Position numbers and translations under genes: made by a program. The notes below the pieces were generated by a model. It saw nothing but the letters and a program-made list of their open reading frames with translations, was not told where the DNA came from and did not search any database. From Chimonanthus salicifolius (taxonomy: Eukaryota > Streptophyta > Magnoliopsida > Laurales > Calycanthaceae), in contig CM023542.1 of assembly GCA_013350335.1 (NCBI GenBank), positions 8,728,025-8,792,024 of the forward strand: a stretch of 64,000 nucleotides of DNA. The letters are read 5' to 3'. The first letter of the stretch is position 1, and each line of letters opens with the position of its first letter. Of this stretch, positions 48,483 through 60,398 are shown in pieces.

Positions 48483-48864
48483 AGGACTGAAACTCAGGTG
48501 GGTTGGTCCCTTATCAAAAATTATTGAGCCTGACCCAACTCAACTTGAGTTGCTAGCCCAAATTGCTCAACCCGACTTGACCCTTGTTGACCCGGGTTGC
48601 TAGCCCTACCCAACCCAAGTTGCTAAGATGACTTGAGTAGAGAAAATCATAGTAGATTTTTTATATTTTCTGAATTCAAGTTAGGTTGGGTTAATTCAAG
48701 TCGGGTTAGGTTTGATTTTAAATTTTTGAATCCAGTTCGACCCGAATTCATTGCGGCTTTTTTTCTCAACCCAATACGACACTAAATTATACAACCTGGC
48801 CCACTGATTTCTCGAATTGGATAATGCAAGTCGGGTTAAAATCCATCCCAAGTTTCACCTCTTA
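48483..48864. mobile_element. hAT-type MITE, second copy
   Basis: It starts AGGACTGAAACTCAGGTGGG and ends AAGTTTCACCTCTTA. Flanks cagtacgt (48475-48482) and ctgtacgt (48865-48872) agree at 7 of 8 bases. The interior has many gacccaac/gttgggt words. Confidence 0.78.
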
Positions 48865-48984
48865 CTGTACGTGTTTGATAAGGTAAGGACATAGAAACCA
48901 CTTTCTTTTTATGTAGGTCAAGTCAACTACTTTCTTTTTATGTAGGTCAAGGTCTTTGCATTCTCTCTTTCAACCATTAAAAAG

Positions 48985-49098
48985 TAAATAATGCTGAGAT
49001 GACATGAATAAAAAAAATCATAGTAGATTTTTTATATTTTCTGAAATTCAAGTTAGGTTGGGTCAACTCAAGTCGGGTTAGGTTTGATTTAAATTTTC
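48985..49098. repeat. Partial copy of the MITE interior
   Basis: About 110 bases (tcatagtagattttttatat and following) duplicate 48635-48725 of the neighbouring MITE, in the same orientation. Confidence 0.8.
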
Positions 49099-49640
49099 TC
49101 AAATGTGTTTTCGGCACAATCGAGGGATACCCTTATTTGTAAAACACTGTATTTTAAGCATTTGAAAGTGTCAAAAGACCTTGAAGTCTTAAAGTATTTT
49201 TATCAGGTTATCATAATTAGTCCGGATATAGCAATTTGAGAAATTTTAAAATTACACAGTGCTTAAAAATAACTTTAAAGTTTTAAAGAAAATTTTATTA
49301 TTTAAATAATGTACTATGCATTACCGTAGCATGCAGTGGTTTGAATGAACCATCCGTTCATTCGAACGAATGAACACAGAATGCACTATGCATTACTGTA
49401 GCATGAAGTGGCTCATTCGAATGAACACAGAACATTATTCTGCCCATTCGTTCGAATGAACTAAATTTACATTTCGGCATTCATTCGGATGACTTCATTC
49501 GTTCGAATGAATACCCGAATGAATTGGGAGTTCGTTCGGATGAGTAAAAGTGCGGAGGTATAATGGTAATTTCACTCGAAATCCGAAATCGGGTGTGTAG
49601 AGGCGGGAAATTCGGGTGTCTATAAGTTGCGTCAACATAC
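49099..49640. repeat. Repeat fragment sharing the unit of the CslE-intron foldback, with ATTCG palindromes
   Basis: 49105-49310 carries the same phrases as 59045-59500 (tgtgttttcggcac, gggatacccttatttgtaaa, gtgtcaaaagacctt, tatttttatcaggtta). From 49340 follow at least eight near-palindromes of the type CATTCGTTCGAATGA within about 200 bases. It looks like part of an LTR or of a long-inverted-repeat transposon. Confidence 0.65.
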
Positions 49641-50604
49641 AAATATGTTGGATTTACATAATAATTTAGCCAATTTTTTGGTCTCTGAATCTTTCAAATA
49701 GAATGTATCTATTTCCGATTATTTGGTGTATCTAGTTTTATCTCAAAAAATTTAATCATATTTTCCACAAAAAATAAATAAATTGAACTAATGTACAAAT
49801 TATTCCTATTTCGTTCAAGATATGCTAATAAGGCAACTCTCTGGGGAGACTCACAACCCAGTTTTGACATTTACCAATTTTTCATAGAATAAATGCACAT
49901 ATAATCATTTTAGACATCCTGAGTTAAAGAACAAAGAGTCATGACTCATGAACCATTTAAAAAATCCTTGCCATTTCTCTCAAAACTGTAAACTTGCAAT
50001 TTTCTGCTTAGAGATCCTAGGTATGTCTAAAATAGTATTACAAATAATTTCATATTTCTTCTATTTCTTTTTACAATTTAATAAATTTGTCTTGTGATTG
50101 TTTATGATCTATACCATACATTAGGGGTGCACTGGCATTAAGGGTTTTTTTGGCACTTTTCTAAAATTTTGTACTCTCAAATTCATAATTTTTAAGTATA
50201 TTAAAAGATCTGTGTTAAAGATCATTTATATTTTAAATAATTTAAATTATAGAGGCACCATCTTTAAAAAATTATAAGTTACAACTCTAAAAAGAATAGT
50301 TCTTCTCGTGTTGAGCGGTCACTTGTATATGAGCCTAGTTTGGTCCAAATCCAATACAATATATTCGCTAAAAGGGCGTATGCTTTAATATGTGGTCCAT
50401 AATATCACAAAATCTATCTTTTAAGTAATCTATAGTTATTAAAATTTAAAAAACCATTAATCCAATCGTGTGGTGGAAATGTAATTTTAATACTTATCAT
50501 GATTTAGAGAATTAAAACCTTTAAAAAAAAGATTTAGAAAATTGAAACAATTGGAAACATCGTCTTTCATTTACACTCTATAATCTATATTCTACAGTAC
50601 TGTT
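49641..50604. other. Intergenic stretch, no supported gene
   Basis: AT-rich, no coding signal recognised. Confidence 0.5.
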
Positions 50605-50770
50605 GTCTTTTTTCTTAGATAACACTTCTCACTCCACATTAGAGGTGAGACTAATTCTACAAATACACAAAACCATCCGCATGTCTCGTGTACAGGTGAG
50701 TCTGAGAGGAGTTGAACTCAAGACCTCTGATCTAGTCCTAAAAACTTAAAGAAATTGAGTTACCTTTGCG
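50605..50770 (-). mobile_element. SINE-like element (tRNA-derived)
   Basis: On the minus strand it has a B-box-like GGTCTTGAGTTCAACTCC (50708-50725), then tgtgtatttgtagaattagtc and gtgttatctaagaaaaaa as a 3' end with a short A tail. Shorter relatives lie at 52025-52090 (minus) and 58378-58490 (plus). The A box is weak, so the call is moderate. Confidence 0.5.
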
Positions 50771-50789
50771 AATTAAGTATCCTCTTTTA

Positions 50790-51930
50790 CAGGGCAGGCC
50801 CTGAGATTTCATGGGCCCTAGGAGAACTTTTAAGATGGGCCTTTTATATACTCATAAAAAATAAAATTATACAATTTTTTTTACAAAGTGTGAAACATTT
50901 AAATAAAATATTATAATCAAATTTATAACAAATTATTATTTAAAATTTATTCTTATTTTGAGATGTAAAATTACTAATTAAATTACAATATTCAAATTTT
51001 TTAACATTTATTTTTCAATAGATAAGATAGTTAATTCATTCAATCTTCTTGTCACATCGTAGACCGAAGATAAGATTTTATCAATTTTAACTTTGAAAAA
51101 CTTATTTCTACATAGGTAACTGTAACTGGTATAATCAATATTATTTTATAAGCAATTCAAGCATTTGGAAAACAACAATTCATTTTTTTAATATAATTTA
51201 GCAATTCATTCTTTTGGTACTGCATCTTTTATCATATTCGAGTGAACACTAATGCAAATTCTCATTTGAAATGAATATATTATTATTATTTTAATTTTTC
51301 GATTTTTCTGGATTTTTAAAAAATTAAAAATTAAAAAATATCTTAATTATAATGATTTATACTTATATACTACATCTAATAAAATCTATATTGATCAAAT
51401 GAATAAAGCTATGTTTTTTCATCTCTTCAAATTTTAAAAGCTTTAAATTATTTTTAATATAAAATTATCAACTCAGTATAAATTTCTCTTTCTATCTATG
51501 TAGATGATAGATATATTTTAAAAGATTATTTATTAATTTAAATTATTTTTTATTTTTATTATTATTAATAAACTCAATAAAATGAGGATTATAATAATTA
51601 TTATGATTATTACTATCATTATTTTAATTTTTAAAAAATATACGCTTTAAATTGAGTAGAAAAATTATAAATATATAAATTTTTAATTTTGAGTATTCTA
51701 AATTCGAAATAAGTATTATTATTAAATAACTCCATAAAAATAATAATAATACACAGCCCGGATTTGAACCCGGGTCCATATTTATGAGAGGCGAATTCTA
51801 ACCATCCTGGTCAACAATGGATTTGTGTTTTAATTATGTATTATTAACTATTTAACATATAATAAAGAAGCTAATGGACTTGGGGGTCCTAGGCAGCCGC
51901 CTACTTCGCCTACAGCCAGGGCCAACTCTG
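50790..51930. mobile_element. Non-autonomous hAT-type element, 1141 bp
   Basis: Perfect 8 bp target duplication CTCTTTTA (50782-50789 and 51931-51938). The ends CAGGGCAGGCCCTG and, inverted, CAGAGTTGGCCCTGG are related terminal repeats of the common hAT type. The interior is AT-rich without transposase and holds a tRNA-like sequence at its right side. Its left end adjoins a SINE-like copy. Confidence 0.88.
51751..51821 (-). tRNA. tRNA-Glu-like pseudogene
   Basis: 71 bases on the minus strand. It opens TCCATTGTTGACCAGGATGGTTAG, compared with the tRNA-Glu start TCCGTTGTAGTCTAGCTGGTTAG. It has an anticodon region with CTC and an excellent T arm GGACCCGGGTTCAAATCCGGGC. The anticodon stem no longer pairs and the acceptor stem is imperfect, so a working tRNA is unlikely. 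It lies inside the hAT-type element. It could also be the head of a SINE. Confidence 0.55.
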
Positions 51931-51939
51931 CTCTTTTAA

Positions 51940-53126
51940 CTCTTAAACATGAAAATTAGGTTCCCACTTCCCACTCTTGTAAACTTGTCAAACTGCTTAT
52001 AAAAAAGTTGGAGACAGTGTTATAGTTTTTTTTTTTTTAATAACATAAGTATCCTTATCTCACATTGGAAGTGAGACTAATCCTTGACCGTGTTATAGTT
52101 TTCATTACCCATTCTTTCCCCTCTGGACTTCCGTAATAATAAACTTCCCATCAATAAAATATATAGACAAAAATAGAAGCTTATTAATATATTGAAATTA
52201 ATTATATTTCATCATTTCATATTAATTTATATAAATAAAAACTATAATCTCAATTTTCATTTTATGTAATAAAAATCAAATACAAATGGAGTCAGACAAA
52301 AAAAATCCTAGAAATATACAAGAAATACACTTGAATTCTCATTCTATTCAAAATCAAACTTAAAGTACATAATCAAAACTTAAAGTACATAAACATAACA
52401 GTCAATTTTATTTTTCTCCAATTTTTGTTATATAAATTAAAAATAAAATATATGAATTAAAATAAACTTTATAAATACATCTGAACCAAACTTCAGCCCA
52501 AAGTCTTTTGGTCTTAAGGATCAAAGCTATCAAGCGTCTTTAAAAAACAGGCTATTCCGGTCCATTCAGCCCGAATCAAGCCCGTTTTTGCCTGAACATG
52601 CATAGAGAGTCTCAAACGGAACCTGTAGTATCTAAACTAAAGGCATTCCTTTCTATTTTTCAGTCAAAGTCAAATCCAAACATGTCTGTCCATTCTTTAC
52701 CAAAACGTAATGAAATTAACAACTAAGGCTCAAACAAAAAAAAAAAAACATAGTGGAGGACTTTGCAGGTTTCATTGTTGAAGTGTTTCGATTTGTTCAA
52801 AGTATTCAAATCATCTAGAAGATGCTATCAATATAAAAAGACAAGAAAAATGAAAAAGTCATCTTTTCTCTGATTTAAATAGTTACCTTATGTTTTATAC
52901 ATGGTTTATTATCGGTTTGAGAGTATGATTACAACACATTCTCTCCCTAAGGAGTCTGTAATCATGAAAAGTATTAAGTCCAGGGTCCATTTCCAGTCTG
53001 ATGGCGGTGATTGAACAATTCAACAGGTCGACTTCAAAATGGATACTAAAATTCCAAAGGACAATGATTGGAGTGCTTGACTAATACAGGCATGGTCCAA
53101 AGAGGCAAATTTGGCTAAGTAACTTT
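51940..53126. other. Intergenic stretch with a SINE-end fragment
   Basis: At 52025-52090 a poly-T run and ataacataagtatcc..ctcacattgg..gtgagactaat resemble the 3' end of the SINE-like element at 50605-50770. Otherwise nothing recognised. Confidence 0.45.
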
Positions 53127-53720
53127 GTGAAAATCATTGTCCACTGTTATCTGCTCATTACCGATTTTGTTACGCTTGATGGCACCTTCTTGGGTGAACT
53201 ATTTGAGAGTAGAAATTTCAACCTGACTAGCGACACTAGCCTCCTTATTATTGGCCCTATTTCGACATCAACAATCTTGACCTTTGCTCAGAGAATCATG
53301 CTATCTCTCCACAACCTGAGGCACTCTTTCAGATGTCTATATCTTCGTGAGGATTTAGTTTTGATGATCAGCAATTCGAAAGTTCGTAATTGGGCAACTC
53401 ATGGCCATGTTTGTGTTATCAGGGCTATCTTGAAACTCTTTGGTCCTGATGGACCAAAGATGGTTTGTTTCGGTGATATTTTGTTTAACCACCTAATGAA
53501 TCGTGTAAATGCTGGGGACCTCAGAATTTTTTCTTAAGTCTCAATATAATTGGTGGGATCCCCTGGGTCCTCTATTTTTTTGTCTTGGCCTCTACGGGGC
53601 TTATTTTTTAGCCTCCTTCTGTTTGGCCGCATTTGCCTGGCCCGGGCTGTGGAATTTTGTTCATTTCTTTGTACATATCTCTAGGCTTTCTCTTTGAATG
53701 AATTCTTACCCATTATTCAA
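53127..53720 (+). other. Unidentified ORF pair, possibly a retroelement 3' remnant
   Basis: An ORF of 136 codons (53127-53537) and an overlapping hydrophobic ORF of 62 codons (53509-53697, WWDPLGPLFFCLGLYGAYFL...). They are followed by acccattattcaataaaaaac, which looks like a LINE-type or mRNA 3' end. I recognise no domain. This could be a decayed LINE end or chance. Confidence 0.25.
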
Positions 53721-54275
53721 TAAAAAACTTCATGAAAATCAACATTGAAATAATTCCAAAACTGAATTTGAATAAGCAAAATACCAAGGAAAACATGATT
53801 GTACTCCTCCAAAAGCAAATATGAATCGGTCATTCTCCTTAGATGTTCGTATTGCTTCCATAAAAATTGTTGTGCGAAATTGGATTTAAATCATGCAACA
53901 AAAGCGATTCAATGCATGAAATCAAGCAACACACAAGAGAGACACAAATTTTGAATGGTTTCAGTCAAAGGCCTATTTCCATGAGACACCATATAGAAGA
54001 ATTCACTAATATGAAATGAGGATACCACGCCGACTCTCCACTCTCGTACAAACTCTCGGTTGTCCGAGAGGAGCTACAATGCCAAACCAAGCCACAATAC
54101 CATCATCTTCTCTTACTATATACAGTTTTCATACAAAATGAGAACAAAGTTGAGCCGCGCCATAAACAAGCCAAACAGGCTCTAGGTTCACGGGTAGAAG
54201 AAGACTAATATATTCAAAATCCATTTAGTTCTAACAGCACAATGGAAGATAAATGGTTAAGAGAAAAAAGGGTTA
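53721..54275. other. Intergenic stretch, no supported gene
   Basis: No coding signal. It ends with GGTTA, the target duplication of the solo LTR that follows. Confidence 0.5.
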
Positions 54276-56019
54276 TGTTGTGCAAATTTTAAATTTATAA
54301 CTCGCAAGCGCACGAACCATTTAGATAATATAGCGATTAAGTGCGAGGTTGAACCCATCGGAACTTAGGTAAATATATCCATGAAAATACACCATTGAAT
54401 TACATATTTTAAGAACTTTGAGAAATATGGAGGAAAGTCATAAATATGGAATAATTTATCTAATTTATGATTTTTAATCTTAATTTAGAAACATTCTATA
54501 TTTAAACATAGAATCTAACAATTTAATTAATTTTAATTAAAATGGTGGCATTAATATAAAATATAAACAATCTCAATCTAATTTAAAATACAGAATTAAG
54601 ATGCAATTAAATTATTTCCAACCTAGTTCATTAATTTCAAAGATTTGAGTTTTTATAAACAAAAGAAAACATAAATAACATCTAAATTACCTATATACAT
54701 ATTTACAATGGAACTGGATCAAAGAATCAAGGAGGCATTATCATCTAAATTTTAATAATAAAATAACGGCCTAAAACATGGAGCTCACGTAAATTATTTA
54801 ACATGCATTCAAATCTCAAATTCATTAAAATTCTAAATATGAAATCTATGAAATCCATTTAATTAAGAAAATTCAATTCCGGCCTTAGACTTAGGTAAAA
54901 TTTATACTTGTAATTCCGAATCTAAAATAATCTCACTCTTAAAAAGAGCCTTAGACTGGAAAAATCAAGTTCGACCAATCCTAAAATAATCTCACTTTCC
55001 TTAAATTTCTTAGAAAAGTAAACAACATAAAATCATTAAAAGAATGTAAGTAAAATTGAAATTTTCATTACACATGAAAGAATAATTGGAAAACTATAAT
55101 TTTAATTCTCACCTTCTCTTATTGATTAAAACATAGAATTAAAAATTACAAATCAATTGGAATCTTGGAATAAAGACACAAGAAAAATACAATGGAAATC
55201 AAAATCCACCAACCTTAGAACCCAATGTGGATCGAAAATCCCACAGTCTTTCTCCTTCTCTTCTTCCTCTCCTCCCTTTGCACAGCCTTTTCTTCAATGT
55301 CCAAGTTCAGTTTTCTCAATGGGAGAGGGCTAGTATTTATAGATGAAAGGAGGTGGAATGAATGGATTGGATTCAAAGATTGAAATAAAGCAAGAGACAC
55401 ATAGAGGACGGATTTGATTTGTGCTAAATATGAAATGACTTAAAAGAGACAAGGAGCTAAATTTGTATAAGGAAAGTGGGTGTAGAATCCCGTTTTTTAC
55501 ACATACACCATCTTGCAGCTCAGTTTTGACCCTTTTAACTTCCGAATCAGTAAAAGTCGTTAACTACAAAGTTGTAGCCCTTAAAGTTTTCTTTCCAACG
55601 CAAAAAGAATCAAAATAATCGGACATCAAAGTAGAAATTTATGACCAAAATACTGAACATATGTCAAACCTTCCTTATTTTTCTCCCTTTCTTATTTTCT
55701 CTCTTTCCTTAATCCACTTGCCAAATTCGAAAATCCTCTTATATTGACTTCTAAATTTCGAATTTCCTCTTGAGATAATGGAAATAGTATTCACACATGT
55801 GGATTTCTTCATGGGCTTTTCTTAATGGGCTCAATAATTGGGTTTGAGGTCCAAAATAACTCATAATGGGCCCAGGCTTTATATTTAAGCATTTTTTCTG
55901 TCATCCTCACTTTTAAACCTGGAAAACACAAAATTATACTAATTAGATAAAATTAAATAAAATGAGATACTAACAATAATAAATTAGGAGTAAAATATGT
56001 ATTTATTTTGCACTCATCA
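54276..56019 (-). mobile_element. Solo LTR of the same Athila family
   Basis: 1744 bp, reverse complement of the Athila LTR (starts TGTTGTGCAAATTTTAAA, ends TTTGCACTCATCA). A perfect 5 bp duplication GGTTA lies at 54271-54275 and 56020-56024. No internal region remains, so it arose by LTR-LTR recombination. It differs from the nested copy at scattered sites. The 61-codon ORF inside is an LTR shadow also present in both other copies. Confidence 0.95.
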
Positions 56020-56024
56020 GGTTA

Positions 56025-57010
56025 CAGTCACCTTTCACCGTAACATTGTTGTTGTGGGATTACCAAGGGTAAAAATATCGTTTAAGCGATATATATAATT
56101 TTCTCTCTCTTTTGTTTTTTATTTTTTATTTTTCAATAAATTTTAAAAATAAGAAAAATATAGGCTTCATGAATATGTAATTTTTTCTAGATCTCCTTTA
56201 ATAAAAATAAAAAAGAAAAAAAAAACTAAGTCCAATTTTAATCTTTTTTTTAAAAAAAAAATATCGTATGATAACGATTTTCATATCGGCTGATATTTTG
56301 AACGATATATATTCTCAAAAAATCTCTCAATCGACCAATATATAGCAGCCTTCATTTTGTCTATATTATCTCCTGTGGGGATCACCAAAGACCGCTGCTG
56401 CGTTGTCCACATAGGTAAATCATAAAGTCAGTAAATGTTTCGTTCAGGGATGTTCTTTTCAAATATTGAAATGGATCGGAATGTATAAAAAATAATAAGA
56501 ATATATATAAATTTATTTTTTATTTAACTAAATTAATTATACGATTTTAGATTTTAAAATTTTACTTCTTTCAAAATTACAATTTTTTATATTATCTTAT
56601 AAAGTTATAAATATTAGACTGAGTTAAAGTTTTTAATCTATCTCACTTTTCTCAGTAGGCTTTTTAACAATAAATATACTGCATCCGTTGAAAACGAAAA
56701 TCCATTCTTAAAGCTTCCCTTGAAATAAGGTCGATTGTGTAATTCTACTGTATATTTAAAGAATCAGCTGATGGACACTGACGGCCGATGCTGACGACGA
56801 CCACAATTTGACGTGGAAGTCATCTGCTGCCCCAATATTTTTATCTTTGATATATTAAATTTATGTAAAATATTTATTTTATTCAACAAAAGAAAAGAGA
56901 GAAAGATATTTTACATAACAAATGAAAAAAGAAAAAGAAGAGAGATTAAAAAAAATTTAATCAACAGTGGAGGACGAGGTCCAGTCATAAATGCTCCCTT
57001 CTTCTCTTCC
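56025..57010. other. Intergenic sequence upstream of the CslE-like gene
   Basis: AT-rich, no gene recognised; the final part should contain regulatory sites of the downstream gene. Confidence 0.5.
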
Positions 57011-57018
57011 TATATAAA
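57011..57018 (+). promoter_or_regulatory. TATA box of the CslE-like gene
   Basis: tatataaa, 60 bases before the start codon, followed by a C-rich leader. Spacing fits a short 5' UTR. Confidence 0.65.
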
Positions 57019-57077
57019 TCGATCACTGCCACCTCCTCCTTCGTCCCCAGTCCTCCACCACCATCGCCTGCTGGAGA

Positions 57078-57653
57078 ATGACGGAGTCTCCTCCCACCCG
57101 CCTATTCACTAGCCATGCCCCAAGCCGCTTGCTTTATAGGCTCTACGTCTCACTATTCTTAACCGGAATACTCTCCCTTCTCTACTACCGTCTGACCCAC
57201 ATCCCTGCTGACCACCGCCTAGTATGGCTCCTCCTCTGCCTCGCTGAATTCTGGTTCTCCGTCATGTGGATCCTCCATCAAAGCTTGCGTTGGGCTCCCG
57301 CCTACCACGTAACGTACCCCGACCTCCTACCTGCTAATCTCCCTCCGGTTGACGTCATGGTTTGCACAGCAGACCCTGAGAGAGAACCGGCGGCGCTCGT
57401 CGCTAACACGCTTCTCTCCCTCATGGCCTACGACTACGACGTCAGAAAGCTCGCTTTCTATCTTTCCGACGATGGAGGATCGGAGTTGACGTTCCATGCG
57501 GCGTATCAGGTGTCTGTCTTCGCTAGAGATTGGCTACCCTTCTGCCGCAAGTATAGCATCGAGCCAAGGGCCCCACAGGCCTACTTCTCCACTGATATTT
57601 CATTCGCCGGCAGCGGTAGCGAGGCTTTCCGACAGGACTATAGCTCACTCAAG
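57078..57653 (+). CDS. CSLE: Cellulose synthase-like protein (CslE type), exon 1
   Basis: 192 codons from ATG to the donor CTCAAG|gtgaaa. The protein is a Golgi or plasma-membrane family-2 glycosyltransferase that builds a cell-wall beta-glycan; the exact CslE product is not established. A cytosolic N-terminus is followed by two membrane segments (about residues 20-42 and 50-72) and the QSLRWAP motif. The catalytic domain then begins with VDVMVCTADPEREP, NTLLSLMAYDY and YLSDDGGSELTF, which holds the first conserved aspartates. The later DxD, TED and QxxRW motifs are not in this exon. The start is the first ATG after the TATA box, and the length upstream of the first membrane segment is normal. 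CslG is the main alternative. Confidence 0.85.
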
Positions 57654-58377
57654 GTGAAAACTATATCCATTTTCATTTTCAAATCTAGGTCTTCTTTGTT
57701 GCGTCTGATCCTCAAGTAAGTGTCATACTATACAAATTCGAAAATAATTTAATCATTCAAATCCCCGGTGAAAATGATTTTTTTTACTATGACAGATTCA
57801 GATTCATTTTTGTCATGATTCACACTTTGATGGTCAAGAATCGAGAAGTATTGAATTCAAATCACTGTCAATATAAAAAAGATTATTTCTCATATATCAC
57901 AGTGTATACAGATATAAGGACTTACATATGTATCAATAATTAATTTAAATGAACTCAAGTTGAATACGGATACTTTAGTATCCGCACAGTTTGGTTCAGC
58001 GGTCAGAAAGATCTTTTTAATTTTTTGGAATTATTCTAGTTCTAGTGTAAATACAGGTAACCAATCCAACGGTTGGCTTCATCCAACTAACAATGTGTGG
58101 CTTATGCCACTTATAGGCATTAGATGTAAGAAGGTGGTCCATTGTCCGCAGTGAAATGAAGACCAAGCGCTTTACTCTACGTATGCAGACAAGCCGTTGT
58201 CCCATGTTCATTAGGTGTCCTACACACTAAACGAGTTAGACAACTTATGGTACATGCTCCATGGATCTCCTTTACTATTTTTTCTTTTCATTATAAATGG
58301 GTGGCTTAGCTCTTGAAATCACCAATACCAGTAGTATTTAGAACTAATTAAGTATACAGAAAAGAATTTTATGATTT

Positions 58378-58490
58378 AAGTTCTTCGTTTCGACTCCTCT
58401 CAAGTGGTTTCATGTATTTGTGGGTTGATCTCACTTGCAGTCTAGAGTGGAAATACTTATATTATCTAAAAAAATACATTCTATTTACAA
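58378..58490 (+). mobile_element. SINE-like fragment in intron 1
   Basis: Contains gtttcgactcctctcaagtgg, tgtatttgtgggttgatctc and ttatattatctaaaaaaat, matching the SINE-like element at 50605-50770 in the opposite orientation. Confidence 0.45.
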
Positions 58491-58699
58491 ATAAAGGTTA
58501 AAAATAGATAATTATTACAAACTCTTAAATTTTAAAAGAGATGTCTTCCTCTTCCTGACTTTAGGTCATCTATATTATGTCACTATCACTTCTCACTGAT
58601 TAAATTTACTGTATGACAAAGCAACTTAAATAATTTAAAATTGAGTAGGTAAGAATCATATTTAAAAGAAACAGACGCCCATCTAGACACTCCGGAATT

Positions 58700-59985
58700 T
58701 TTGTCACCATACACCAGTTTTCAAATTTTTGAGATAGATTACTCTTTTGCCCCTCTCATGTATTACCGTTCGAACGATTTTTCAGCTTATTTTTCGATTC
58801 CTTCGGATGATTTTTGCTACAGTCAATTTTTTTAAAATTTTAAACAGTAAAATCTTTTTTTAAATTTTAAAGTTATTTTTTAAGCATTGTATAGTTTCAA
58901 AATTTCTCAAATTGAATATCTGGACTAATTACGATAGACTGATAAAAATATTTTAAGAATTAAAGGTCGTTTGACACTCTCAAATGCTTAAAACATAGTG
59001 TTTTACAAATAAAGGTATCCCTAGGCTGTGCCGAAAACACATGTAGGAGTGTCAAAAGACCTTAAAGTGTTAAAGTATTTTTATCAGGTTATCATAATTA
59101 GTCGGATATTAAATTTGAGAAATTTTAGGAAATACAGAGTGCTTAAAAAATAATTTTAAAGTTTTAAAGGAGATTTTATTATTTAATACACTATGCACAT
59201 TATTTTTTAAGTACAGTGTATTTCAAATTTCTCAAATTGAATATCCGAACTAATTACGATAACCTGATAAAAATACTTTAAGACTTTAAGGTCTTTTGAC
59301 ACTTCTAAATGTGTTTTCGGCACACCCTAGGGATACCCTTATTTGTAAAATACTGTGTTTTAAATATTTAGAAGTGTCAAAAGACCTTAAAGTTTTAAAG
59401 TATTTTTATCAGATTATCGTAATTAGTTCGGATATTCAATTTGAGAAATTTTGAAAATACACAGTGTTTAAAAAATAATGTGCATAGTGTATTAAATAAT
59501 AAAATATCCTTTAAAACTTTAAAGTTATTTTTTAAGCACTCTTTATTTCCAAAATTTCTCAAATTTAATATCCGGACTAATTACTATAACCTGATAAAAA
59601 TACTTTAAGACTTCAAGGTCTTTTGACACTCCTAAATGTATTTTCAGTAAAGTCTAGGGATACCCTTATTTGTAAAACACTATGTTTTAAGTATTTGGGA
59701 GTGTCAAATGATCCTTTAATTGTTAAAGTATTTTTATCAGTCTATCATAATTAGTCCGGATATTAAATTTGAGAAATTTTGAAAAATAAATTACTGTTTA
59801 TTTAAAATTAAAAAAAAAATTGACTGTAGCATATCAGGAGCTTCGTTTCGAAGGATCCTTATGATACTTCGAATGTACAGTCAAATTATCTGAAGAATCG
59901 AAACATAAGTTGAAAAATCGTCCAAAGGTATAAAACAAGAGAGGGGCAAAAGGGTAAATTACCTCAAAAAATTTGAAAAAATGGA
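58700..59985. mobile_element. Long inverted-repeat (foldback) element with six alternating units
   Basis: The outer arms are inverted copies: cttttgcccctctc at 58744-58757 against gagaggggcaaaag at 59939-59952, and gctacagtcaattttt near 58816 against its complement near 59825. Between the arms a ~110-130 bp unit (gtgtcaaaagacctt ... tttatcaggttatc ... tccggatatt ... gagaaatttt) is repeated six times with alternating orientation: minus 58865-58990, plus 59045-59170, minus 59211-59312, plus 59371-59505, minus 59508-59637, plus 59690-59790. No ORF is present. A target duplication was not found. Confidence 0.82.
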
Positions 59986-60257
59986 TGGCCAAAGAAACCC
60001 ATATATCCATCAGAGCTTAAACCCATTCAACGAAGACCTAATTAATTATACTAACATACATTGCATAGTCACCTTTTTTTTCTTTAATTTTTTTTTTTTT
60101 TCATTTCTAACCATCAAATTGTCCATTTGGCCTTCCAGCACATGACAATGCACCTTACTAAGTAAGGTTAATTGATAGACTAATTAAAATTGTTATTAAT
60201 AGAATAGAATCTGATTATGAAGATTGTGTTAAATAATTTGGGTGGTTTTATGTACAG

Positions 60258-60398
60258 AAAAAATTCGAAGAAATGCAAGATCGGATGTTAGAGGCAGGAA
60301 AGAATGGAAAGGTGGCGGAGGATACACGTACGTTGCACAAGGGGTTTGTTGAGTGGGAGTCGAAGGTCAACCCACGCGACCACCACTCCATCGTCCAG
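60258..60398 (+). CDS. CSLE: Cellulose synthase-like protein (CslE type), exon 2
   Basis: 141 bp, 47 codons, between acceptor tgtacag and donor CCAG|gtaaat. The sequence KKFEEMQDRM..HKGFVEWESKVNPRDHHSIVQ is the segment that in CslE proteins follows the first catalytic block and leads into the substrate-binding region; RDHHSIVQ is especially typical. It joins exon 1 in phase 0. No following exon is visible up to 64000, so intron 2 is longer than 3.6 kb, or the gene is truncated. Confidence 0.82.

Larger units (their letters stand above)
57654..60257 (+). other. Intron 1 of the CslE-like gene
   Basis: 2604 bp with GT...tgtacAG ends, joining exons in phase 0. It contains a SINE-like copy and the long inverted-repeat structure, which together fill over half of it. 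Confidence 0.8.

Noticed and set aside
51751..51821. Functional tRNA-Glu gene
   Set aside because: The anticodon stem does not pair and the acceptor stem is damaged, although the T arm is perfect.
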